A DNA stretch of 27,931 nt from Baffinella frigidus. Taxonomy: Eukaryota > Cryptophyceae > Cryptomonadales > Baffinellaceae. The notes beneath the pieces are model-generated. The model worked only from the letters and a program-made list of their open reading frames with translations, was not told the DNA's origin and searched no databases. Below are positions 1 through 11,100 of the stretch, piece by piece. The translations under genes were made by a program, and so were the position numbers. The stretch spans positions 505,525-533,455 of the forward strand of contig MU646507.1 of assembly GCA_026770585.1 (NCBI GenBank). Reading direction: 5' to 3'. How positions within the stretch are numbered: the stretch's first letter is position 1; each line of letters opens with the position of its first letter.

Positions 1-107
1 AACCCCAAACCCCAAACCCCAAACCCCCCACACCCCACACCGAAACCCCAACCCGAAACCACACCCCACACCTAAACCCCAATCCAAAACCCGAAACACT
101 CAAACAG
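1..107 (+). repeat. C-rich heptamer tract ending at an exon acceptor
   Basis: Repeats of AACCCCA, then CACACCC and AACCCGA variants with 7-base spacing, running into the AG at 106-107. Telomere-like in composition, but it lies inside a gene and recurs in most introns, so it is intronic filler rather than a chromosome end. Confidence 0.85.
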
Positions 108-167
108 GGCGGGCTGCTGCAGAGCGTGCGAGACCTCATCAAACGCGACGCCCCCCTCGAGGATAAG
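108..167 (+). CDS. Exon 1, copy a: first half of an ankyrin repeat
   Basis: Twenty codons after AAACAG and before GTCTCA. The peptide includes [15 protein letters not shown], the LL...GA-like second helix and turn of an ankyrin repeat. It joins in phase 0 to exon 2, whose [11 protein letters not shown] is the start of the next repeat. A second, nearly identical copy lies at 396-451. I cannot tell which is used. They could be alternatives, since each has an AG before it and a GT after it. Confidence 0.65.
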
Positions 168-3100
168 GTCTCACTCCACACAGCGGGCTACGAAGGGGTT
201 TTCCTGCGCTGAGAGCCCGAGTTTCCGTTACCTTATCCGTAGGAACCCCCCTATGTCCCTACGGGTTTCCTACAGTAGGGTCCTAGGTCTTGTCGCGTAG
301 GGGTTATTCAAAACCCCTTGGAAGTCCGCTGTGTGGTGTGCCAGGGGCGGGCGGCGCGACTGAGACCAAATAGATTGAGACAGCGCTAGGATTAGGGCTG
401 CTTCGGAGCGTGCGGGACCTGATCAAACGCGACGCGCCCCTCGAGGATAAGGTCTAGCTCTGCCCAAAGTTGACGGCTTTGTACCGCACACCCAGAATGT
501 TAACTTCAGAATAGTCTGCTAACCCGACTGAGAAGGATAAAGTGCGCACCTGGTGCGGTCTATTCCTCTCATTTCCTGCCTACCGTAGGGAATCACTTGT
601 TGACACTTGTTGACTTGTTCGAAAGAGGAATAAAAGGCGCAGAATTGAGGCGAGCTTCGAAAAGGATGTGGGTACTCGCATCAACACGAGGTCTTGGGAG
701 GGCCGTGAGACGTACCGAATGTGCGATCGTACCACCAGCAACCCGCTGCAGCTTATATCCGGATCGGGTACTGTAGTAATTTTCAGCTAAACCGAAGAAA
801 TCTCTTCGGTATCTCCCGTCAGCAATTCGAGGTCCCTAGGGTTTCCTACTGTAGGGTCATAGGAAAGATTGTTTTTCCAATAAAATACCCGAATCCTTGC
901 GAGTACCCGGTATAAGCTGCTACGGGTTGCTGGTGGTAGGAGGCGTAGGGCCTACCGTAGGGAATGGTGGTAACGAGGTAACAAGCTACTTCCGGGGTGG
1001 GCACCCTCAGGAGGGTAACAGCGATGACCCGCCGGGTCTGAACAGCTCCCCGTGTACCCCCCTCAGGACCCTGAGGGCAACACAGCGATGCGCTATGCTG
1101 CTTTCGGCACCTCTGACATCGCCTAGGACAAAAGGATGTGGGTACTCGCATCAACACGTGGTCTTGGAAGAGCCCACACGAGAATGCAAGAGGGGCCTAT
1201 TTAAACGCAAGATAATTTTGTATGTTGCATTTGTGTAGTAACTTTCATTGCCCTTGGAGCCACTGAAACCCTGGTTAGGCCGGTTACGAGGTTGGAACAC
1301 CTTATCCTGGTACAAGTTTTTCAACCCCACATGTAAATAGGCCCCTCTAGCATTCTCGAGTGGGCCGTCAGACGTACCGAACGCACGATCCTATCAGCCG
1401 CAGGAGCCACCGTAGGCGATACCGTATGCTAAAGAGCAGCTCCCCGGGGTTCGACTCGAAGATTCTGTCGTGATTTCGATCATTCTGTGGTGATCTCGAA
1501 GCTTATGTGGTAATCTCGAACATTCTGTGGTGATCTCGAACATTCTGTGGTGATCTCGATCATAGGCGATACCGTATGCTAAAGAGCAGCTCCCCAGGGT
1601 AGGACCAACCGTAGGGAATGGCCTGTGCGAAAAAGCAGCTCCCCTTGACCCCGCGCAGGATCCTGAGGGCAACACGGCGATGCATACTGCCGAAATGCTC
1701 AGAGCCGTAGGACCTACCGAACGCGCGATCCCATCAGTTGCAGGGCCGCACCTGATGCGGTCTATTCTTATCTCAGAAAACGAGTTCTGAAACTCGTTTT
1801 CTTAAGTTAATTTCTCTACAAATTTGTCAACTTATGCTGAGAGTAAAGAATAAGTTGACGAATTTGTAGGGGAGTTGACTTAAGAAAACGAGTTTCAGAA
1901 CTCGTTTTCTGAGATAAATTCGTCTCGTTTCCTGGGTACCGTATGGAAGTGCACATCCTGAAGACATTCTCCGATCCCGAGCAGGACCCTGAGGGCAACA
2001 CGGCGATGCACTATGCTGTGCTCTACGAGCGCGCCAAGGTCTCTCTCTCTCTCTCTCTCGTTCGCTCTCTCTCTCTCGTTCGCTCTCTCTCTCTCTCGCT
2101 CTCGCTCACTCTCTCTCTATCTATCTCCCTCTTTCTAGCTCTTTCTCTCTCTCTCTCGCTCGCTCTCTTTCTCTCGCTCGCTCGCTCTCGCTCGCTCTGT
2201 AGCTCTCTCTCTCTCGCTCGCTCGCGCTCTCTCTCTCTACCTCGCTCTCCCTCTCTCTCTCTCCCTCTCCCAAGAGGCCGCCCACACGCCTTCACTTAGC
2301 GACCGCTCGTTTTTCACTTAGCGCCTAACGAGGGATTCCGTGGCTCTACGAGCGCGCCAAGGTCTCTCTATCTCTCTCTTTCTCTCTCTTTCTCTCTCTT
2401 TCTCTCTCTCTCTCTCGCTCGCTCGCTCTCTCTCGCTCGCTCTCTCTCTCTCTCTCGCTCGCTCGCTCGCTCGCTCTCTCTCTAGCTCTCTCTCTCTCTC
2501 GCTCGCTCGCTCGCTCGCTCTCTCTCTATCTATCTCGCTCTCGCTCCCTCTCTCTCGAGAGGTCGCCCACACGCCTTCACTTAGCGCCCGCTCGTTTTCC
2601 ACTGAGCACCCTCCCCTCCCTGTCTTCATCCAGCGCTCGCTCCTTTTTCACCTAGTACCGCATGTGGCTTGTTCGCAGTGACGCCCACCAGCCCTCCGAG
2701 GTGGACCAAATCGAGGCTGGAAAAGCGCCTATTCCTCGGGCGGCACCTTCGAAAATGAATGTGCCGCCCGAGGAAAGGCTCCAACCAATCGTCGATTTGG
2801 TCCGTCTCACAAGGCTGCGACTGCTAACTGCGGGCGCAGAGCGCTACCTCTGGGGATGAACCCCACTTCACTGCCAGTCAGAATATTTCAGGGGTGTAGT
2901 AAAGACCCTTTCAAAACACAACAATGGGTCTGGGACCCACAATATTGACTTAAGGCTGTAGCTACAGGGGCAGTTAACTTAGTGGACTTGGGACGAAATT
3001 TCACGGCTGGCAGTGCACTTAGGCATAGCCGGGGTGACTTTGAAACCCCGCCGAGATTGGTTTCCGCTCTGGGACAAAACCTGGTTGACAAACCTGAAAC

Positions 3101-6100
3101 CGTGTGTCTCATTAGGTGGAGGAGGCGCTGATCGAGGCGGGGGCGGAGCGCTACCCGGTACACCCTTCACTCTCAACCCCAATCCCCAAACCCTGAACCC
3201 TGAACCCTAAACCCTGAACCATAAACCCTAAACCCTAACCCCAAACCCCAACCCCCACACCCCACACCCCAAACCCCACACCCCAAACTCCAAACCCCAA
3301 ACCCCAAACCCCAAACCCCAAACCCCAAACCCCAAACCCCAAACTCTAACCTAGGCCAACAACATCGGGGAGACGCCGGATGACACGAACCTGGAGCGGC
3401 TCCGGCAGCACGCGTTCCGCGAGCTCAGACAGGGCCAGAGCGGGTATCCCCAAACCCTACTAATCCACAACCCAAACCTAAAAAATAAAAAAATAAAATG
3501 AACCCGGCAGCGCGCGTTTCGCGAGCGGAGACAGGGCCAGAGCGGGTACCCCTCAACCCTACTCCCTAAACCTTGATTTTTCGAGCTCAAACAGGGTCAG
3601 AGCGGGTAACCATCCACCCTGCCCCCCAACCCTCCCAAAAAATGAACCCACCAGGGCTTCAGGATAGGAAACCCTGAACCCGCCAGCACGCGTTTCGCGA
3701 GCTGATGCAGGGCTTGAGCGGATACCCCTCAACTCTACCCCCCCCAGAAACAATCAACCCTAACCCACACAACAACAAAAACCAAAACGTGAACCCACCA
3801 GGGCGCGTTTCGCGAGCTCGCAAGGCTTGAGCGTGTAACCCGGAACCCTAATGCCTGATACCTTAACCCTAAACCCTTCAGGGAGCTCAGATAGAGGCAG
3901 AGCGGGTAACCCTATCAACCCCAATTCCTTATACCTTAACCCCAACCCTTCCCGAAGCCGAGGCAGGGGTTGAGTGGGTGAAACACTAAACCCTCATCGA
4001 CAACCCAAAAAAAAAAAATCTGAAAGCCTGAACCCACCAGCACGCGTTTGGCGAGCTCAGAAGGCTTGAGCGGGTAACCCTGAACCCTAATCTCTAATCC
4101 ACGAACCCTCACCCGCCGCCTAAACCTTAACCCCTAAACCCTGATCTCGAAACCCGAAACCCGAAACCCGAAACCCGAAACCCAAAACCCGAAACCCTTT
4201 CGTTCTCACACAATAACACGCAGCGACGTGGCATGCAAAACCCTAACCCACGTACCCTGCGCCAGGTTCGTGCTGTGGGTGATCGGCAAGCAGTGGATCC
4301 ACACACCCGGACCTTGAAACCGGAACCCGGAACCCGGAACACTGCTGCACCCTGCTGAACCCTAACCCCTGAACACCAACCTAGGTTCGTGCTGCGGGTG
4401 ATCGGCAAGCAGTGGATCCCTGCCGACCTTAGGGAAGGCGAGGAGGTACCCCCCCTAGCCCCAAACCCCAAACCCCGAACCCTGAGGGTTTAAGGTGCCG
4501 TCTTGCACTCTAAACCCTAATCCCTAATCCCTAATCCCTAAACCCTAAACACTGAACACGCAACCATAAACCATAAACCATAATCGTTAACCATAAACCC
4601 TAGGCGGCGGGGTGGGGGTTGGGGAGTAGGGATTGGGGTGGGGTGGTTCGTTCTGTGGGTGATCGGCAAGCAGTGGATCCCAGCCGACCTTCGGGAAGGT
4701 GAGGAGGTACACCCCCAAACCCTGAGGGGGAGTTTGAACCTTGAACAATAAACAATACACTATACACACTAAAAAATGAACACTCAACACGAACACTAAA
4801 CACTAAACAATAAAAAATAAAACAACACACCAAAATTTAAAATTTAAAAAACGCCATAAACACTTAAGGATTAGGGAGTAGGGATTGGGGTGGTGAGGTT
4901 CGTGCTGCGGTTGATCGGCAAGCAGTGGATCCCTGCCGACCTTCGGGAAGGCGAGGAGGTACTTCCAACACCCAAATGCTTCTCGCTTTACCCCAACCGC
5001 TCTCGTACGACCTTACCCAAAATAATAAATCCTAATTCCAAACCTAAACCACTTCCGCACCGTGATCTTACCCGAAAACTCTAAACCGTATCCCTAAACA
5101 ATCAACACTCAAAACTAATCACTAAACGCTTAACACTAAAAACAAAACTTTGAAAAAAAAATAACCCCGAAACTCGAAACCCGAAACCCGAAACCCAAAC
5201 CCCTAAACCTTACGCCCGAACCCCGCAGGGGCGGCTGCTGACGCACGGGCGGCGCATGTCGCTCACGGTCATCCGTCCGCGCACCCCTTCCAGGTCAAAC
5301 CCTACACCCTACACACCCTACACCCTACATCCCACACCCTACACCCTACATCCCACACCCTACACCCTACACCCTACACCCTACACCCTACACCCTACAC
5401 TGCAGCCCCCCCTACACAAAACATGAAAAACAGATGCTAGGAAAAAAGCTAAGCCCCACACCCTGAAAAAGGTCGCTGGTCAGCCGGCCGAGTCGCGGGG
5501 CAGGCGTGACTTGCCTCCTCCTCTTCCTCCTCCGCACCCCCCCCTATACAAAACATGACTAATCGATGCCGGGAATAACGCTAAACCCCACACCCTAAAA
5601 AAGGTCGCTGGGCAGCCGGCCGAGTAGCGTTAGCTCGTGATCAGACCGTACGGCTTTCGTTTTCTGTGGACCTTTTCACCTCCGGGCGCTGAACCCCACA
5701 CGCGCGCAGGTCGCTGGGCAGCCGGCCGAGTAGCGTTACAGTCCACCTACCCTAACGCAGGCTACCGTAACACATACTTACCCTCCACACATACTCCTTC
5801 GGCCGGCCCCCGATTTCCCCCTGCAAGGAAGTATGCCTGAAGGTTGTCGCCATAACGCATACCTACCCTCCACACATACTCAATCAGTCCGGCCCCGACG
5901 GGTATGTGTTAGGGTAGGTCCACTGTAGCTCATGATCAGGTCGTACGGCTTTCGTTTCCTGTGGACCGTTTCACCTCCGGGCGCTGAACCCCGCACCCTG
6001 TAACAGGTCGCTGGGCAGCCGGCCGAGTAGCGGGGCAGGAGTGACGCGCCTGCGCTCTACCTCCTCGGGCCGCCGGAGCAGATCCCCCCGCTCGGTAACT

Positions 6101-8109
6101 GCCTCCCCACACGAGGCTATCCATGCGAGCAGATTCATAAGTTAATTATTGGATTTTTGCCCAGGAAACACGCCAAAAGTCAGCATTTGATCACGTTTCC
6201 GTACGGACATCCGTACGGAAACGTGATCATTTCCCCACGCTCTACCCCCTCGGGCCGCCGGAGCCGATCCCCCCGCTCGGTAACTGCCTCCCCCTCCTCC
6301 TCCTCGCTGTTTTGTACCGCAGGATCCCCGCAGGATCCCCGCAGGGGGGGCAGGAAGCCTGATCACTGGTGGGCAAATCGCCTTTTTCAATCCCTGAGAT
6401 TTGTGCTGGAGGCCTTCTCCTCCTGAATTCACTGGGAGAAACAGCCTTCCAGAAAGCCCGCGCTCTTGTTGCGAAGAGCAACTGTCAGAATCCACCGGAA
6501 AAACGTATCAGAATCCACCGGATAAACGCCTTCCAGAAAGCCCGCGCTTTTCTTGCTGAGAACCACGGAAGCATCCGCAGTTGGCGCCTTTTTGCTCCTC
6601 CTGCCTCTCCTGCTCCCCACTTAGCGGCAGAGCAGATCCCCGCCGGTAGAGTGCCTCCTCCGCCTCCTCTTCTTCCTCCTCCTCCTCCTCCTCCTCCCCC
6701 TCCTCATCCTCATCCTCTTCGTCATCATCATCATCATTCTCCTCCTCCTCTTCCTCTTCCTCCTCCCCCTCCTCATCCTCATCCTCCTCATCGTCATCAT
6801 CATCATCATCCTCCTCCTCCTCCTCTTCCTCCCCCTCCTCATCCTCATCCTCCTCGTCATCGTCATCATCATTCTCCTCCTCCTCTTCCTCCTCCTCATC
6901 CTCATCATCATCATCATCCTCCTCCTCCTCCTCCTCCTCCTCCTCTTCTTCCTCCCCCTCCTCCCCCTCCTCATCCTCATCCTCCTCATCATCATCATCA
7001 TTCTCCTTCTCCTCCTCCAATTTGCTCCCACTCTGAAGGCTGGTGGCTGACACGCACTCTGCGATCGAAACAGCGGCAAACGTCCCCATTGCTCAGAACA
7101 AAGACATCTTACAAACCGACATGCCAACTGGCTTCTCGGCCGAAATCTCGTTCGAAGCCCTCCAGTAGTAATTTCCGTTGCCCAAAAGCAATTAATTAAT
7201 CCTTCTATGTAGAGGTCTCCCTCTCTCTGACACGCAACCTCAAACACAAGGCAGGAATCGCGTTCTCCCGCGGCCATCTCCCCGGACAAGTCTCCATATA
7301 TCACAGGGATTGAAAAAAGGCGATTTTCTTTAGGATTTTGGTTCGCGCAGTGTTCCCTGAGGAGCACCTAGAGCTACCATGGTGCAGGTTCGGCAGTTGA
7401 AGCGCTCCGCATTCTTGACGGCTGGTGGCTCACACGTTTCCTGCGATCTAATCCCGCCGAGTATTCATAAGGAATACGATTTTGGTGTATCTTCAGGGGT
7501 ATAAATAAGACAGTCGTCTATCTAGACTTCATTTAGAGCCTCAAGATACACCAAAATCGAATCGGAGATCCCCGAAATCCTATTCATTATGAATACTCGT
7601 CTGGATGAGATCGACACAGCGGCGGGCGTCGCCTTCTCGAAGCGCTCCGCACTCTTGACGGCTGGTGGCTCACACGTTTCCTGTTTGTCGATCGGCTGGT
7701 GGCTCACACGTTTCCTGCGATCGACACAGCGGCGGGCGGGAGGAGCAAAAAGGCGCCAACTGCGGATGCTTCCGTGGTTCGCCTTCTCCACCGGGCCAAA
7801 AAAAACGGTCTAGTCACCTGTCGCACGGAGTAGAGTGCACGTGACCTTTCTCTGTGTCTATGCGGAGGTCTCCCTCTCTCTGACACGCAACCTCAAAAAC
7901 AGCGGCAGGGATCCCCTGCCCCACCGGGCGAAAGACTCCCCCCGATCTCCCCCAGCAAATCCGCGGAAAGGTCCACGGACAAGGCTGCGGACAAGGCGGT
8001 CGTGGATAAGTTCAGCTCTCCGGGGAAGGCTGGGGTGTTGACGATCTCGGACCTGGACGGGGGTACGACGCAACAGGTTATTACCCCCTCACACACGCAC
8101 ACACATGCA

Positions 8110-8143
<34 letters not shown>

Positions 8144-11100
8144 CCTCCCATTGGTTTACGGCTGCCGCGGCGTCGCCTACCAAGGGCGACGCTCCCAAGC
8201 AACAGGTGATCGCCTGTCAAGTTGGTAGTACCATGCAATGACCCTCACCCTCTTCCCTCGCGCCCCTCGTCCGCACGGCGATGCTCCCGATGGATCCCGT
8301 TTCCATGTTGATAGGCGTCTTATCCCCGGTCTTGCCCGGGGAGCTCATCTTGTCCACCCACGACGCTCTCGGACCTGGACGGGGGTACGACGCAAGAGGT
8401 CTCCCCATTCCCACCCTCTGGTCCGGTGGCTTATCCCCGGGGAAGACCGGGGATAAGACAGCTCATCTTGTCCACCCGGGGAAGGCCTTATGCCCGGCCT
8501 TCCCTTTGATGAGGGGGGGTCGGACCATCGGAGGTCGAGCTCGAGGAGTCCCGGGGGCGCACACTCCTCATGTACGCGTGCAGCAACGTTGCACGCGTGC
8601 TGCCCTCTGGCGTGGATAGGCGAGACCCGTCGGGAGCATCGCCGTGCGGGCGAGGGGGGCGTGCCACGTTCCACCAAAACACTCCCCGCCTGCACGCCAC
8701 GTGCTAAACCTGTTTAACACCACACCCGGCAGCGTGTAAGAGTCGGATCGGAGGAGGCGCTCGACCCTGAACCCTCATCCCTATCCCCAAGCCCCTAACC
8801 CGGAAACCCTAGCAGCGTGGACGGGTCGGACCATCGGAGGTCCCGCTGGATGAGTCCCGGGGGCGCACGCTCCTCATGTACGCCTGCGAACTGGGCCTCT
8901 CTAAGGTAGACCCCCAACCCCAAATTCTCGCCGGACGGGACCCTAAAATTTCGCCGGGTGAGAGCTATCCTAAACCCTGGGGTTTGGGTTTTGGGGTTTA
9001 GGGTCTGGGGGGGGTGCCGCCGGGCAGCTGCCCATGGTCTTGCGCCTGCGCGGATTCGAGGGCGATAGATTGCTGGTGCTGATAACCTGTGTTGTGAATA
9101 ATGCTGGCGCTGATAACCTGATAACTTGGCATGGGCTGATAACCTGATGACGTGGCAGGTGGTGAAGATGCTGGTGCGCATGCGCGCCGACGTCTCCGCG
9201 CGCAGCAAGGTCCAACCCCCTTCGTGACCCCCTAAAACCCTAAAGCCTCAACCATGGGGTAGCGAATTCGGTTCGACCACTTGTCGACAACATCAACGTT
9301 TGGCGTTTTGCCGAAACGTCAACTTTTGGCATCATGCGAGGATGCGCGCCGACGTCTCGGCGCGCAGCAAGGTTCTCACCCCTACCCCTAACCCCTAAAC
9401 CCTGGGGGGTAGCGTATTCGATTAGACAAGCGCTTTCGGTGACAACCTTCTAGCTCTCGCCGACGTCTCCGTGCGGAGCAAGGACACGTCGGCAGGTTCT
9501 ACCCCCTACCCCCGTGACACCTCAACTCTAAACTCTAACCCCTACCCCTACACCCTACACCCTAAACCCTGAAGCCTGGACCCTAAACTCTAAACTCTAA
9601 ACTCTAACCCCTACCCCTAACCCCTAAACCCTGAAGCCTAAAGCCTAAAACCCTGGAGCCTAAACCCTGGGGTGGCGTCCCAGGGGTTCTAAACCCTACC
9701 CCCTAAACCCTAAACCCTGAGGTGGAGTATTCGGTTAGACAACTGCTTGCGGGGACCCACTTTAGACGCGATGGTGGGCACTCAAATGTCAACTCAATGG
9801 CTCAATCCTTCAAATCGAAGGATTCCGCCAAAAGTTGACGGTGCGGGCAGGTGGAGTTGACTTTTGCGATTTTCGGTCTACGCTAGGGGGAGGCCTCCCC
9901 CTAGCGTAGACCCCCACGCAGGGCTCTTCGGTGGGGCATTTCAGGGGCGTTTGTGAAGCCTCTGGGTCGTTCTTGGAACCGTTTCGTCGAAATCCGGTTA
10001 CAGTCTTGAAACCTGGCTCCAATTCTAAAGCCCCGGAGTGATAAAGGTCTCTCTCTCTCTCTCTCTCTCTATTTCTCTCTCTCGCAACCGGACGGATCTC
10101 TCTCTCGCAGAGTGTAGAGGTTACGGCTTAGGGGTTGGGCCTAACCCCGAAACCCGAAACCCAAAACCCCAAACCTTGAACCTCAAACCCTAAACTCGAA
10201 CGCGGCAGGACGGCGTCTCGGCGGTAGAGCTGTGCGCGACGGCGGGGAACGTCGAACACGTCCGCTTCTCTCTCTCTCTCTCTCTCTCTGGTACTAACAA
10301 CGATCTCTCTCTCTCTGATACCTCATAACCTATTAGTGCTAATAACCCTCTCTCGCTCGCTCGCTCTCTATCTCTGACTCTCTCTCTCTCACTCTCTCTC
10401 TCTCTCCTGCATCAGGACGGCGTGTCAGCAGTGGAGCTGTGCGCGACGGCGGGGAACGTCGAACACGTCCGCTACCTCAACTCCAAACTCGCACCAGAAG
10501 ACCAGGTCTAGTCCCTACGGTAGTGTTCTCCCCTACGGTAGGCAACCCGTAGAGATATAGGGGGGTTCCTACGGACAAGGTCACGGAAACTCGGGCAGTT
10601 CCTGCCCGAAAAGCGACGGCGGGGAACGTCGAACACGTCCGCTACCTCAACTCGAAACTCGCGCCCGAAGACCAGGTCGCCCTTTAGGGTTTGGGGGTTG
10701 GGGCAGGGCCAAGGCTGGCCCTGCCCTGTGATTATATATCGGGTTTTACACACGCGTCCAGTTTGTACTGCCTCCGCCCTTCTGTTAGGGACGCGACCGT
10801 CCCTAAAAGGTGGTTTTAAACTGCCGGGAACGTCGAACATCGAACATGTCCGCTACCTCAAGTCCACGCAACGATGACCTGTTCATCAAATCCCTCTGTT
10901 TTCAAAGTCAACTCGCCTTCAATCGCCCACAAATCTGTCAACTTGTCCGGATTCCGGATTCAATTACTTTTAGGAATGCAGGAATAATAGAAAGACTCAA
11001 CAAAAACACACCTGTTTGATACACATGTCATCGTCGCGTGGGTCGAAACTCGCGCCCGAGGAACCCTAAACCCGAAACAGGTGGATGAAGTGGTGGAGGC

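Larger units (their letters stand above)
168..1984 (+). repeat. Intron 1: mobile elements, exon 1 and exon 2 echoes, short tandem repeats
   Basis: Holds a CCACACAGC element (176-336), exon 1 copy b (396-451), a CTAGCTCTG-type repeat (452-532), duplicated ~100-bp segments (around 555-740 and 1130-1780, sharing GGATGTGGGTACTCGCATCA and ACCGAACGCGCGATC-like strings), a ~20-bp tandem repeat GTGGTGATCTCGAACATTCT (about 1457-1565), and an ATTC foldback (1768-1917). Exon 2 starts are echoed with their CAG at 1011-1028, 1067-1100 and 1659-1686. No other gene is visible. Confidence 0.7.
6095..7955 (+). repeat. Intron 7 (may hide an exon): echoes, palindrome, TCC/TCATC microsatellite, inverted repeats
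   Basis: Holds a perfect 42-bp palindrome (6188-6229), exon 7 echoes (6239, 6626), a GCAGGATCCCC triplet (6318-6345), a TCCTCC/TCATCA microsatellite (6655-7017), and GGCTGGTGGCTCACACGTTT units (7420, 7660, 7694; a variant at 7039). 6561-6601 is repeated in reverse, without mismatch, at 7739-7779. GGTCTCCCTCTCTCTGACAC occurs at 7212 and 7867. Exon 7 ends in phase 1 but exon 8 as drawn needs phase 2, so at least one exon or boundary here is not recognised. Confidence 0.6.

Noticed and set aside
1-105. Chromosome end (telomere)
   Set aside because: The heptamers are mixed variants, and the same tracts occur throughout the gene between exons.
2023-2629. Long frames rich in Arg-Glu or Ser-Leu on both strands
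   Set aside because: They are translations of TCTC/GCTC microsatellite inside intron 2; no splice or start context.
6508-7367. Poly-Glu/Asp and Arg/Met frames on the minus strand, poly-Pro/His frame on the plus strand
   Set aside because: All come from the TCC/TCATC trinucleotide array; every frame is open because of composition.
8217-8414. Minus-strand protein with [14 protein letters not shown]
   Set aside because: Partly an inverted exon 8 echo; no independent gene structure visible, although the extra sequence is unexplained.
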